Assembly: GCF_027942295.1 (NCBI RefSeq)
Contig: NZ_CP101416.1
Coordinates: forward strand, 3,334,501-3,398,500
Length of the DNA stretch: 64,000 nt
Direction of reading: 5' to 3'
From: Pseudanabaena sp. Chao 1811
GTDB taxonomy: Bacteria; Cyanobacteriota; Cyanobacteriia; Pseudanabaenales; Pseudanabaenaceae
Under the pieces are notes generated by a model. That model did no database searches. It was not told where the DNA came from and saw only the letters and a program-made list of their open reading frames with translations. The first letter of the stretch is position 1. Every line of letters begins with the position of its first letter. Shown here piece by piece: positions 47,568 to 56,549 of the stretch. The position numbers and the translations under genes are program-made.

Positions 47568-48611
47568 ATGACCATCGAAGATCGCGATCACAATAAGCAT
47601 CCGCCCCAAGAAGTAAATATTTCAGAAACAACCGCATCCGAACCCGCATTGATTTTAATTGTGGATGACGATCTGTTTATGCGAAAAATTTTGGTGCGTT
47701 ATTTGGAACGCGAAAACTATCGAGTAGTTGAGGCGGCTGATGGGATGGAGGCATTACAGATCTATCAAGAGCGTCAACCAGATATGATTTTACTGGATGC
47801 GATGATGCCTGTCTTGGATGGATTTGAATGTTGCGCGAGGTTACAGCAACTTCCGCATGGAGATCATACACCTGTATTGATTATCACAGCACTGGAAGAT
47901 CGCGAGTCTGTTGATCGCGCATATGAAGTGGGGGCTTCGGACTATGTAACTAAGCCAATTCATTGGGCCGTATTGCGCCAAAGGGTAAAGCGCTTACTCG
48001 AACAAGCAAATTTACGTCAGCAACTAGAAGCCGCAAATAAGCGTTTGGCAGTAGTAGTCAAGGAACTTCAGCGATTGGTATCTATTGATGGATTGACGCA
48101 AGTAGCCAATCGTCGCTGTTTAGATGAATATCTCGAACAAGAATTTAGGCGTTCTAGTAGAGAAAAAGTCCCTATTTCCTTGGTGTTATGTGACATTGAT
48201 TTTTTTAAAAACTATAACGATAACTATGGACATCAAGAAGGGGATCTCTGTTTACAATCCGTTGCTCAAGCAATTAGTAAAGCGACAAATCGTCCTGCCG
48301 ATTTAGTCGCTCGCTATGGTGGGGAGGAATTCGCAATTGTTTTACCGAATACAGATCGAGAAGGGGGAATGAATGTCGCGATGAGAGCGAACGAGATAGT
48401 GCGATCGCTACAATTGCCCCATGAGCATTCTGAAGTTGCTAACTATGTAACCATTAGCTGTGGTGTCGCTACCCTTTTTCCCCATCAGCATACTCAAGCT
48501 ATAAATTTACTACTTAAATCTGCCGATCGCGCTTTATATGTAGCTAAGGCTGAAGGACGCAATTGTGTAAGGCAAAGTGATAGTAATCTAGAAGAAATCG
48601 CAAAAACATAA
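47568..48611 (+). CDS. REC-GGDEF response regulator, diguanylate cyclase
   Basis: A 347-residue PleD/WspR-like protein. An N-terminal acidic tail leads into a receiver (about 25-145) with the phospho-acceptor Asp77 in [13 protein letters not shown] and Lys in YVTKPIHW, a coiled linker, then a GGDEF domain with the catalytic GGEEF at 251-255 and an RPAD inhibitory site five residues before it. It should make c-di-GMP on phosphorylation and be feedback-inhibited. Position right after the LOV hybrid kinase suggests it receives phosphate from that protein's HPt. A long perfect terminator overlaps its stop. Confidence 0.92.
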   Translation: MTIEDRDHNKHPPQEVNISETTASEPALILIVDDDLFMRKILVRYLERENYRVVEAADGMEALQIYQERQPDMILLDAMMPVLDGFECCARLQQLPHGDHTPVLIITALEDRESVDRAYEVGASDYVTKPIHWAVLRQRVKRLLEQANLRQQLEAANKRLAVVVKELQRLVSIDGLTQVANRRCLDEYLEQEFRRSSREKVPISLVLCDIDFFKNYNDNYGHQEGDLCLQSVAQAISKATNRPADLVARYGGEEFAIVLPNTDREGGMNVAMRANEIVRSLQLPHEHSEVANYVTISCGVATLFPHQHTQAINLLLKSADRALYVAKAEGRNCVRQSDSNLEEIAKT

Positions 48612-48656
48612 AAAAGAGATGCAGCGCTTGGCACTGCATCTCTTTTTTATGTTTTT
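48600..48656 (+). terminator. Terminator overlapping the end of the diguanylate cyclase gene
   Basis: GCAAAAACATAAAAAAGAGATGCAG pairs fully with CTGCATCTCTTTTTTATGTTTTTGC around a CGCTTGGCA loop (given in pieces, 25-bp perfect stem). The TAA stop is inside the left arm. Confidence 0.88.
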
Positions 48657-48759
48657 GCTATAGTGTTCGCTATAATCACAAAGCAGCAAACTAATGGTTA
48701 GGGTATAAAGTACATATCCTTATCATTTAGATATTTAATTGAGACATTAAGCAAAATCT

Positions 48760-49374
48760 ATGGAATGGCATATTACCGATGCACAAAGCTTAGCCATCAT
48801 CGATCAAGAAATTGGTGAGCATTCCCTATCTCCATCCGAATATGAGATTGTGCGCCAAGTAATTTATGCAACCGCCGATTTTGAATATAAACACCTTGTC
48901 AGATTTTCTGAAAATGCTTTACAGGCAGGCGCATCGGCTTTAGCTACTCGTACTACAGTGGTTGTGGATGTCCCCACTGTACAAGCAGCTATCTTCCCTA
49001 AGATTTGTGACACATTTGCCAATCCAATTTACTGTGGTGTGGATGCAATTACTCGTCCCCAAAAGGGTAAAACGCAGGCAGCTTGGGGAATTGAGACTCT
49101 AGCTAAGCGCTATCCTGAAGCCATATTTGTGATTGGGGAGTCACAACCTGCTTTAGCAACTCTTGTAGATTTAATCGAAGTAGAAGAAGTAAAGCCTGCG
49201 CTGGTGATTGGCGCTCCTGCTGGTTTTATTGATACCGATGTGATTAAGTCTCGATTGCATGATTCGCAAATCCCCCATATTCGCGTGGATGGGCGAAAGG
49301 GCAATGCGATCGCTGCCGCCGCAATATTTAATGCTCTTGTAAGTTTGGCATGGCAGGCCTATGGAACCAAATAA
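48760..49374 (+). CDS. cobH: Precorrin-8X methylmutase
   Basis: Moves the C-11 methyl group to C-12 to give hydrogenobyrinic acid (CobH) or the cobalt equivalent (CbiC) in cobalamin synthesis. The 204-residue protein shows the family blocks: IVRQVIYATADFEYKHLVRF with the catalytic His region, the substrate loop TRTTVVVDVPTVQAAI in pieces, and the C-terminal VIGAPAGFIDTDVIKSRL, IRVDGRKGNAIAAAAIFNAL. Oxygen-independent or -dependent route cannot be separated from this gene alone; cobO in the window suggests a standard cobalamin pathway. Confidence 0.95.
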   Translation: MEWHITDAQSLAIIDQEIGEHSLSPSEYEIVRQVIYATADFEYKHLVRFSENALQAGASALATRTTVVVDVPTVQAAIFPKICDTFANPIYCGVDAITRPQKGKTQAAWGIETLAKRYPEAIFVIGESQPALATLVDLIEVEEVKPALVIGAPAGFIDTDVIKSRLHDSQIPHIRVDGRKGNAIAAAAIFNALVSLAWQAYGTK

Positions 49375-49415
49375 GTAGGCAGAAACAATTAAAACTGACC
49401 CGCTTGCATATCAGT

Positions 49416-49520
49416 TACAGCAGTTTTTGAGCAAAAGAACCACAAGAAAATTTTTAAAAGCGTTGCAAAGCAACGCTTTTAAAAATTTTCTTGGTTTGGG
49501 TTTGAGCGCAAAGTGCTGTA
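49416..49520. repeat. MITE-like palindromic element, family C
   Basis: About 105 bp. Left end TACAGCAGTTTTTGAGC, right end in reverse complement TACAGCACTTTGCGCTC. The inner perfect stem AAGAAAATTTTTAAAAGCG...CGCTTTTAAAAATTTTCTT is centred on GTTGC-AAA-GCAAC. It lies directly after cobH. Confidence 0.75.
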
Positions 49521-49539
49521 GTTCAAAGTTTGATTGGGT

Positions 49540-49648
49540 ACTTAGGTAGCTTGGCATAATTAAAAACCAGAACCAAAACCTGTAGCGCACGCGCAGCGTG
49601 CGCTACAGGTTTTGGGGTTTTATATTTAATTGCACCTAGCTACTTAGT
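49540..49648. repeat. MITE-like element, family D copy 2
   Basis: Left end ACTTAGGTAGCTTGGCATAA, right end in reverse complement ACTAAGTAGCTAGGTGCAAT. The central palindrome AAAACCTGTAGCGCACGC-GCA-GCGTGCGCTACAGGTTTT (in pieces) is perfect. It is about 109 bp and the same family as 26268-26370. Confidence 0.82.
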
Positions 49649-49739
49649 GATGTTTTGATGTTGCCGTCGAAGTCGGGAACATCCACAAGAAAAGCTATAA
49701 AATGCAATGTGTTAGGACTTATGAGGATTGTATAGACCT

Positions 49740-50537
49740 ATGAACTTTAGTCTGAACTTAAGTCTAAGTTTAGGTCGCGTTTGGGCGATCGCCACTAATG
49801 TCTTTCGCGAAACAGTGCGTGAGCAAGTGCTTTATCTTTCTTTGTTATATACATTGATTGTGGTGTCGGCAATGCTGATGCTACCAGAGTTTTCCTATGA
49901 CTCTTCGGCAAAGATGATTGTGGATACTGGCATAGCTGCGATCGAGGTGGTGAGTTTAATTGTGGCGATATTGGTTGGTACTAATCTGATCAATAAAGAA
50001 ATCGATAAGCGAACAATTTTTATTCTCATTGCTAAGCCAATGCACCGAGCTGAGTTTGTCCTTGGTAAGCATCTGGGCTTGACTGCTGTAGTTGGTGCGC
50101 TGGTATCAATTATGAGCATAATTTTTATTATCTTGATGGCGATCAAGCAAATTCCGATTCCCACTCCTGCGATTCTCACCGCCAATTTTTTTATATTTTG
50201 GCAAATCATGCTGCTAGGAGCGATCGCTATTTTCTTCGGCACATTTACAGGTTCACTAATTGCCTCTTTGCTCACCCTTGCTGCCTATGTGATCGGCAAC
50301 TTCAGTCGCGATCTACTGTTACTGGGTGAAATTTCTAAAAATCCTAGTTTGCAGGCAGTTACACGCACTTTTTATATGATTTTGCCTGATTTATCACGGG
50401 CTAATCTCAAAAATGAGGCAGTTTATAATATTCTGCCAAGTCTGACCGATATGTTTAGTAATGGGATCTATATTTTGAGTTATGCGCTATTAACCTTAGC
50501 GATCGCCATTCTTATCTTTTCACGCCGCCAGTTCTAA
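49740..50537 (+). CDS. ABC-2 type transporter permease
   Basis: A 265-residue membrane protein with six predicted transmembrane helices. The N-terminal amphipathic region GRVWAIATNVFRETVREQVLYLSLLYTL and the KEIDKRTIFILIAKPMHRAEFVLGKHLGL segment (in pieces) are typical of ABC-2 permeases that work with a separate ATPase, which is not adjacent. The ATG at 49740 (MNFSLNLSLSLG) is preferred over a TTG four codons upstream; a nearby ATG at 49721 is out of frame and closes at once. Export substrate unknown. Confidence 0.8.
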   Translation: MNFSLNLSLSLGRVWAIATNVFRETVREQVLYLSLLYTLIVVSAMLMLPEFSYDSSAKMIVDTGIAAIEVVSLIVAILVGTNLINKEIDKRTIFILIAKPMHRAEFVLGKHLGLTAVVGALVSIMSIIFIILMAIKQIPIPTPAILTANFFIFWQIMLLGAIAIFFGTFTGSLIASLLTLAAYVIGNFSRDLLLLGEISKNPSLQAVTRTFYMILPDLSRANLKNEAVYNILPSLTDMFSNGIYILSYALLTLAIAILIFSRRQF

Positions 50538-50577
50538 ACAACAAAAAAGCCTCGCAATGCGAGGCTTTTTTGTTGTT
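50538..50577 (+). terminator. Terminator after the ABC-2 permease gene
   Basis: AACAACAAAAAAGCCTCGC-AAT-GCGAGGCTTTTTTGTTGTT, a perfect stem starting at the stop codon of the gene, with the apical GC-N3-GC pattern. Confidence 0.85.
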
Positions 50578-50578
50578 A

Positions 50579-50723
50579 ACGTGAGTTCGGGTTAAGCTGA
50601 CAAATTTTAAAAGCCCAAAAGTAAAAGCCTTGCATAGCAAGGCTTTTACTTTTGGGCTTTGAGAGAGGGTTTGCGTAGCAAACCCTCTCTCAAAGCCCGT
50701 TTCAAATTATCCTGAACTCGCGT
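50579..50723. mobile_element. 145-bp double-hairpin mobile repeat, copy 1
   Basis: Terminal inverted repeats ACGTGAGTTCGGG and, in reverse complement, ACGCGAGTTCAGG. Inside are two perfect hairpins, one centred on TTGC-ATA-GCAA and one on TTGC-GTA-GCAA. Nearly the same sequence occurs at 56339-56483. The element sits between a permease gene and leuA. No target duplication is evident at this copy. Confidence 0.85.
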
Positions 50724-50734
50724 TTGGTAGCAAC

Positions 50735-52384
50735 TTACAAAGCTGCTTCTTTCTTGAGATTATCGCGATCGCTTACCTTGGTAGTAGGTGTCTGAAGCGC
50801 GAAGTAGAGTTTATTTAAAGCACTGAGATAGGCTCTTGCCGAGGCAACAATGACATCGGTATTCGCTGAATGTCCAGAGAGCGTACCAACATCAGGATGC
50901 TTTAGACGAATGGTAACTTCGCCGAGGGCATCAATACCTGCGGTCACAGACTGCACCGAGTACTCGATCAAATTATTGGGTACATTGACGATGCGATTGA
51001 TGGCTTTATAAACTGCATCCACAGGACCAGTTCCCACAGAGACATCGGTAATTTCTTGACCATCGGGCATTACGACTGTAACCGTTGCTGTGGGAATTGC
51101 GCGATCGCCACAGCTTACCTGCACCTGCTCGAGTTTGAAGGCTTCAGGCGCATGACGAATTTCATCATTGACGATCGCTTCTAAGTCGCGATCGCTAATT
51201 TCGCGCTTCTTATCAGCCAACTCCTTAAAACGCACAAAGGCAGCATTAAGTTCTTGTTCAGAAAGTTCAAAACCAAGCTCCTTAAGGCGAGAACTCAAAG
51301 CATTGCGACCAGAGAGCTTACCAAGAACGATCAAGTTATCGGTCAAACCAATGGATTGAGCATCCATGATTTCGTAAGTGAGGCGATTTTTCAATACGCC
51401 GTCCTGATGGATACCTGACTCATGGGCAAAGGCATTTGCACCAACGATCGCCTTATTAGGCTGTACCAACATTCCCGTGAGATTAGACACAAGGCGCGAG
51501 GTTTTGTAAATCTGCTTAGTGTCAATGTTGCAGAGAGGGGCAGTCGATTCCGCAGGACGACCGAGATAGGCATTGAAATAAGCACGACGCACATGTAACG
51601 CCATTACCAATTCTTCGAGAGCGGCATTGCCTGCACGTTCACCAATACCATTGATTGTGCATTCCATTTGACGTGCGCCATTCTTAGCGGCTTCAAGGAA
51701 GTTTGCCACTGCCAAACCGAGATCATTGTGACCATGAACAGAAATAATCGCCTGATCAATATTGCGCACATTATCTTTGATCCCCTTGATCAAAGCTCCA
51801 AACTCCGATGGAGTCAAATATCCCACAGTGTCGGGAATATTCACTGTCGATGCACCCGCAGCGATCGCCGCCTCTAGCACTTGGTAGAGAAACTCAGGAT
51901 CGGAACGTCCCGCATCTTCAGGAGAAAATTCAACATCGGCAACTTTTGATTTAGCATAGGCAACCATCTCTGGCACAATCGCTAAAACTTCAGCGCGAGT
52001 TTTTCGGAGTTTGTATTCCAAGTGAATATCGGAAGTTGCGAGGAAGGTATGAATTCTTCCTTTGGCAGCAGGTTTAACCGCTTCAGCTGCCGCATCAATA
52101 TCACCTTTAGTAGCACGGGCTAATCCACAAATCGTTGGTCCATTCTCAGTACCAACGAGTTTTGCGATTTCTTGAACTGCATAAAAATCACCTTTACTAG
52201 CAAAGGGAAAACCTGCCTCAATGATGTCTACACCAAGTCGAGCCAGTTGCTGAGCGATTAGCAGTTTTTGCTCCACGTTAAGAGTTGCGCCGGGGGACTG
52301 TTCACCGTCGCGTAGGGTGGTATCAAAAAAGATAATGCGATCTTGAGCAACATTAGACTCTTGAGGTGTTACTGATGTAGACAT
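50735..52384 (-). CDS. leuA: 2-isopropylmalate synthase
   Basis: First committed step of leucine synthesis: condenses acetyl-CoA with 2-ketoisovalerate. The 549-residue enzyme has the catalytic barrel with [17 protein letters not shown], the metal-binding HGHNDLG (H-x-H), and [17 protein letters not shown]; the regulatory C-terminal domain (about 390-540) includes [26 protein letters not shown] in pieces, the leucine-feedback region. A clear ATG start. Its 3' end is followed by a 145-bp repeat element. Confidence 0.96.
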   Translation of the reverse strand: MSTSVTPQESNVAQDRIIFFDTTLRDGEQSPGATLNVEQKLLIAQQLARLGVDIIEAGFPFASKGDFYAVQEIAKLVGTENGPTICGLARATKGDIDAAAEAVKPAAKGRIHTFLATSDIHLEYKLRKTRAEVLAIVPEMVAYAKSKVADVEFSPEDAGRSDPEFLYQVLEAAIAAGASTVNIPDTVGYLTPSEFGALIKGIKDNVRNIDQAIISVHGHNDLGLAVANFLEAAKNGARQMECTINGIGERAGNAALEELVMALHVRRAYFNAYLGRPAESTAPLCNIDTKQIYKTSRLVSNLTGMLVQPNKAIVGANAFAHESGIHQDGVLKNRLTYEIMDAQSIGLTDNLIVLGKLSGRNALSSRLKELGFELSEQELNAAFVRFKELADKKREISDRDLEAIVNDEIRHAPEAFKLEQVQVSCGDRAIPTATVTVVMPDGQEITDVSVGTGPVDAVYKAINRIVNVPNNLIEYSVQSVTAGIDALGEVTIRLKHPDVGTLSGHSANTDVIVASARAYLSALNKLYFALQTPTTKVSDRDNLKKEAAL

Positions 52385-52542
52385 AATGCGTTAATTCATG
52401 AATGGTTAATGTGAAAATGTAACTATGGAGATATTCTTAATTGTGATTGTAAACAGAACACAAACACATTAAGTTATTTTCAATCTTAGCCCTTTTCTTT
52501 AAAAATTGGTAAGTCAATTTCGTTTTGTCTTAACCAATTGTC

Positions 52543-54885
52543 CTAGGCAAACTGGCAAGTATCATCATCGCTGTTACGGAAGATTGCACTTGGCTGGGTA
52601 AAATCATCATTGTTATCTTGAGAGGATAGTAAACCACCCTCCGCAGGATGCTGCATTGATTTCGCTTCTAGTTGATCGTAGAGATTCTTAATAACTTGGA
52701 GAATATAATTAGCTGACTGTTCATAGGCGCTAGCTTCACTCAGCGATCGCGCAGTTTGCCAAATTCCATGCTCTACCCGATCAAAGGTGGGATAAGCATA
52801 GAATAGTTGTCGAAGTAGCCCATCTAGTTCATGGGTTCGTAAATCTTGCCAGCTATCGTGGTCAGGATTAAAAGGATAGTAAAGTGTAGAGAACAATAAA
52901 ATTTTGGTTCGCATCGCATTAGTAAACCGCATCAGTTCTAAGCGTAAATCAAAAAGATCATTGGCAATTTGAGAGTCAAAGGGAATTTTGTTTTTTATCT
53001 GATTATCTAGATAAGCATTAGCTCCATTAGTGGGATAGACAGGCGGTGCGATCGCTTCGACATAATTATTAGAGTTATTAGAGCTATCAGAGGCGCTATC
53101 AGGATAAAGTTGTTCTAATTTTGTGAGCAACATGTTACCAATCACAGCATATTCCACAGGCTTAGAAACCCTTTGTACTGACTCTTGAATTAATGCTCGC
53201 AATTGAGGGAAAGTGGGCATAAAGGAAACTAATTCCTTGAGCAGTCCTGCCCAATCCACACTATTTAACTGACGGGGATCACTTTCCCAAATATCTTGAT
53301 AGGTATATAACAAAAGCTTTTTGAGACGCATCTGTTGAGCATCCGTATCAATATCATGGGCTACCAAAGTATAGATATCAGCAATGTCCGCATCTCCGTA
53401 AGGATAGGGATCAAGAAGCGATAGTTCATCTTCAGTAAATCCCATTAATTCTTCATAGGAGGGAAGATCTGGATTGTTATCGTTAAAAACTTCCTTTTCT
53501 ACCTTATTGGAATTCTGTTGCGAAGTGTCAAGTGGAGCAAGGATTTGCGCTGAGCCAGCATTAATTACTAAATTGCTAACTTGATATGATGTTGGTGTGC
53601 TAGCTGATGGTGGATGAGCAGATATTTGAGAAGAACTAATAGGCGTAGCGATCGCTGCTTTCTCGTAGAGCCTAGAAACCATCTGAAAAACCATTTTGGC
53701 AATAATCAAATATTGGCGCTGCTTCGGAACTGCGATCGTTTTTACTGATTTGACTAAGTTCTCTTTTAGGGATTCTATGGTCGGATATTGCTGATATAAA
53801 TCTTGTAGCAATTCCCCAAAGGTAAAGTTATCCAAACGGTGCGAATCATTTTCCAAAATGCCAGTACAAACTAAGCATACTAACTTCTTGGCTCTGACAG
53901 GATCTTCACTCATCTCAAGATCATCGGAAATATCCTCAATTAGAATTTCCGTCGGAGTCTTAGCATTATTTTGGGGATTAGGACTATTATCAGAAGTTAA
54001 TGACAACTCTTCTGGTAGAGATGGTGTAATAACACTAAAAACCGTTTGGGCAAGGGACTGGGAGAGTAGAGGTTGTAGAGCTTCTAATACTTCATTAGCT
54101 GATTGGTAACGCTGGCGAAAATCAAAGCGCACCATTTTATCAATAATATCTGCCAATGTGGGGGTTACTTTTGCATAGTCCCGCCAGCGAAACTCACTAG
54201 TGAGTGGATCTTCAGGAATTTGATTTGGTTGTAAGCCCGTCAATGCTTGAATTGCGATTATACCGATCGCATAGATATCACTGGCAAACATGGTTTTGCC
54301 ACTATATTGCTCATTGGGCATATACCCTGGGGAGCCAATCACAAGGCTAGAGGTATTCCCAAATTGACTAATCGGTTGAGTACTAACTTCTTTAACTGCC
54401 CCAAAGTCAATTAAAACAATTTTGCGATCGCTAGCCCGACGAATTAAATTACTTGGTTTAATATCACGATGGATGACCTGCTGACGATGTACAAAATTAA
54501 GGGTTGATAAGATATCCGTCAAAAATTCAATTGTGTACTTTTCGCCTAAGCAGATGCCCCGTTTAATCTCTTGAGTCAAGACATCGCCTTCAATCAATTC
54601 CTGAGCCAGAAAGAACTCTTCATCCTCTTCAAAGTGCGCCAATAAACTAGGAATACACTCATGTTTGCCCAAGCGATAAAGTACCTTAGCCTCTTTATCA
54701 AATAGTTCTCGTGAAATTTCTAATACTTCTATTTGCGATGAAGCAGGTTTAAGCTGCTTGATCACACAGGAAGGTCGATCAGGCAAGTATCCATCTTCAG
54801 CAATAAATGTTTGGCTAAAGCCGCCACCGCCAAGCTGTTTGACGATCTTATAGCGCCCAGTCAGGGTTTTGCCGAGCATAATCAT
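52543..54885 (-). CDS. Serine/threonine protein kinase with three C-terminal repeats
   Basis: A 780-residue Hanks-type kinase without a transmembrane segment. Catalytic motifs: GGGGFSQTF (Gly loop), CVIKQL (Lys), VIHRDIKPSNLI (HRD and catalytic Asp), LIDFGAVKEV (DFG), GSPGYMPNEQY (activation loop and P+1). The kinase domain fills about residues 9-285. The rest holds three diverged copies of an unit of about 80 residues, each with LL..L...YPTF..L and ending in a LY helix (coding positions near 53905-53662, 53330-53095, 52917-52670), separated by Ser/Asn-rich linkers. Domain function unknown. The ATG at 54885 (MIMLGKTLTG) is used; 54879 and a TTG at 54900 are alternatives. Confidence 0.85.
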   Translation of the reverse strand: MIMLGKTLTGRYKIVKQLGGGGFSQTFIAEDGYLPDRPSCVIKQLKPASSQIEVLEISRELFDKEAKVLYRLGKHECIPSLLAHFEEDEEFFLAQELIEGDVLTQEIKRGICLGEKYTIEFLTDILSTLNFVHRQQVIHRDIKPSNLIRRASDRKIVLIDFGAVKEVSTQPISQFGNTSSLVIGSPGYMPNEQYSGKTMFASDIYAIGIIAIQALTGLQPNQIPEDPLTSEFRWRDYAKVTPTLADIIDKMVRFDFRQRYQSANEVLEALQPLLSQSLAQTVFSVITPSLPEELSLTSDNSPNPQNNAKTPTEILIEDISDDLEMSEDPVRAKKLVCLVCTGILENDSHRLDNFTFGELLQDLYQQYPTIESLKENLVKSVKTIAVPKQRQYLIIAKMVFQMVSRLYEKAAIATPISSSQISAHPPSASTPTSYQVSNLVINAGSAQILAPLDTSQQNSNKVEKEVFNDNNPDLPSYEELMGFTEDELSLLDPYPYGDADIADIYTLVAHDIDTDAQQMRLKKLLLYTYQDIWESDPRQLNSVDWAGLLKELVSFMPTFPQLRALIQESVQRVSKPVEYAVIGNMLLTKLEQLYPDSASDSSNNSNNYVEAIAPPVYPTNGANAYLDNQIKNKIPFDSQIANDLFDLRLELMRFTNAMRTKILLFSTLYYPFNPDHDSWQDLRTHELDGLLRQLFYAYPTFDRVEHGIWQTARSLSEASAYEQSANYILQVIKNLYDQLEAKSMQHPAEGGLLSSQDNNDDFTQPSAIFRNSDDDTCQFA

Positions 54886-55051
54886 TTTAGCCAGTACCAA
54901 CGGGGAATGTACTTAGGATGGGCGGCATAAAGCAGGATCTATCCTAGGTGGTAATATTTTGACATCTGATTAACCTGATAGCAAGTTAATTTTCGTTAGA
55001 TCTTTAGGGGTAGAGTGATACCTTGCGCCGTGGCGTAAATCATCACCTTTG

Positions 55052-55855
55052 CTAGATTGAATTAACGCTAACGCGATCATCAAATACGAAGCACTCACCC
55101 TCCCAAACACTTTCTTCTGATGGCACTTCTTCTAAATATTTGAGAATGCCACCCTTAAGGTGATAAACCTCAGAAAATCCTTGAGATAACATATAGGCAC
55201 TAGCCTTTTCGCAACGAATTCCACCAGTACAGAACATCGCAATTTTTTGATGTTTCTCAGGATTTAATTGCTCCTGCACATAGGTAGGAAATTCCCCAAA
55301 TGTTTCGAGATTAGGGTTGATCGCACCTTGAAATGTACCGAACTCCACTTCATAGTTATTGCGCGTATCAATCACAATTACTTCAGGATCAGCGATCAAA
55401 TCGTTCCAATCCTTGGGATCAACGTATTTACCAACGCGATGACGCGGATCAATATCTGGGACTCCTAAGGTAACGATCTCTTTTTTTAGTCGTACTTTCA
55501 TGCGTTGGAATGGAATCCCTTGGCAATAGGATTCTTTATGTTCTAGGTTTTGGAGACGGGGATCACTCCGCAAATAGCTCAGCAAGGCATCGATCGCTGC
55601 ACGGCTACCTGCGATCGTGGAGTTAATGCCCTCTTTGGCTAGTAGAATTGTGCCTTTGAGTTGATGAGTATCACAAAATTCCTTGAGAGGATTCCGCATA
55701 GTTTCATAATCGGGCAAGTCTGTAAAATGATAAAAAGCTGCCACTACACAAAGCTCAAGATCGTCTTGATTATTGGCTTGAGCCTTTGCTTTTGCTTCTA
55801 TAACTTGTGCTTGCAGACGATTGATTTGCTTAATCCTACTCATTTGCCCATTCAT
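55052..55855 (-). CDS. trhO: tRNA U34 hydroxylase-like rhodanese (TrhO/YceA family)
   Basis: A 267-residue member of the UPF0176/TrhO family, which forms ho5U34 in tRNA. An N-terminal acylphosphatase-like domain ([24 protein letters not shown] and [18 protein letters not shown] in pieces) precedes a rhodanese domain with [15 protein letters not shown] and the active-site Cys in [18 protein letters not shown]. The ATG at 55855 ([12 protein letters not shown]) is preferred; a GTG at 55948 would extend it into the neighbouring gene. ATGs four codons later are possible too. Confidence 0.9.
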   Translation of the reverse strand: MNGQMSRIKQINRLQAQVIEAKAKAQANNQDDLELCVVAAFYHFTDLPDYETMRNPLKEFCDTHQLKGTILLAKEGINSTIAGSRAAIDALLSYLRSDPRLQNLEHKESYCQGIPFQRMKVRLKKEIVTLGVPDIDPRHRVGKYVDPKDWNDLIADPEVIVIDTRNNYEVEFGTFQGAINPNLETFGEFPTYVQEQLNPEKHQKIAMFCTGGIRCEKASAYMLSQGFSEVYHLKGGILKYLEEVPSEESVWEGECFVFDDRVSVNSI

Positions 55856-55916
55856 TTTTAATATTCGCGATCGCCTTTTTATAAGTCCTAATACATCAAA
55901 TATAGCGCTTTGCGTT

Positions 55917-56330
55917 CTAGTTGTCCCATTCCTGAGTAAGTAAACCACTATCGAGCTTGTCGCGAATGAGTTGCCGCACCAATGTCACTTCTTCGACTAA
56001 AACTTTACCATCAGCATGAATAGTCCGATCAATTACCTCCATTTCGTATTTAGAAATTCTACCGTCAGCGATCGCTCGATCAATTACTGCCTGAAGTTTT
56101 TGCAAACTTTGTAACTCATTAGGGGTTAATTCTTTGCGGTTAGGATGTTCAACTAACATTGTTCCAAATCCAAACTCATCTATTCCCACAATAGCGAAAT
56201 TGATTAGGTTTTGGGATGCATCGATACAAGCTGTTACATTTGTAACCTTGTATCTAGATATAGCAATACTAAAAGGCTTGTGGAAGTGCACGCCTAAGGC
56301 GTGCACTTCCACAAGCCCCAAAATCCACAA
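55917..56330 (-). CDS. Hypothetical protein whose N-terminus is encoded by a MITE-like repeat
   Basis: A 137-residue frame. Residues about 30-137 look like normal coding sequence ([23 protein letters not shown] then a helical C-terminal half with [25 protein letters not shown]). That helical half resembles small TerB-like or regulatory helical domains only loosely, so no family is assigned. The first 29 residues ([19 protein letters not shown]) are translated from the arm of family B repeat at 56259-56338. The only starts upstream of the normal part are a TTG and internal GTGs in that repeat. The original 5' end was probably replaced by the repeat, so it may be a truncated gene. Confidence 0.5.
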   Translation of the reverse strand: MWILGLVEVHALGVHFHKPFSIAISRYKVTNVTACIDASQNLINFAIVGIDEFGFGTMLVEHPNRKELTPNELQSLQKLQAVIDRAIADGRISKYEMEVIDRTIHADGKVLVEEVTLVRQLIRDKLDSGLLTQEWDN

Positions 56331-56503
56331 ATGATTTAACGTCAGTTCGGGTTAAGCTGGCAAATTTAAAAATACCAAAAGTAAAAGCCTTGCATAGCAA
56401 GGCTTTTACTTTTGGTATTTGAGAGAGGGTTTGCGTAGCAAACCCTCTCTCAAATACTGTTTCAAATTATCCCGAACTCGCATTGATTTAGGATTGCTGT
56501 ATA
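56259..56503. repeat. MITE-like element, family B, interrupted copy
   Basis: Ends TATAGCAATACTAAA and, in reverse complement, TATACAGCAATCCTAAA. The inner arms GGCTTGTGGAAGTGCACGCC and its complement form a perfect hairpin. The right half is split by a 145-bp element. Without that insertion and its 7-bp duplication the unit is about 95 bp, matching the 93-bp copy at 28483-28575. Confidence 0.85.
56339..56483. mobile_element. 145-bp double-hairpin mobile repeat, copy 2, nested with 7-bp target duplication
   Basis: Terminal inverted repeats ACGTCAGTTCGGG and ATGCGAGTTCGGG (right end, reverse complement). Flanked by TGATTTA on both sides (56332-56338 and 56484-56490). Two perfect hairpins inside, same loops as copy 1. 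It is inserted inside a family B repeat, whose empty version is at 28483-28575. Confidence 0.9.
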
Positions 56504-56516
56504 AGTAAAGCTAACA

Positions 56517-56547
56517 ATCAAGGTAACGCATTGCGTTACCTTGATTT
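56517..56547 (-). terminator. Hairpin after the CBM20-SGNH gene
   Basis: AATCAAGGTAACGC-ATT-GCGTTACCTTGATT, a perfect 14-bp stem two bases after the stop codon on the minus strand, with the apical GC-N3-GC pattern but a weak T run. Confidence 0.7.
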
Positions 56548-56549
56548 AT

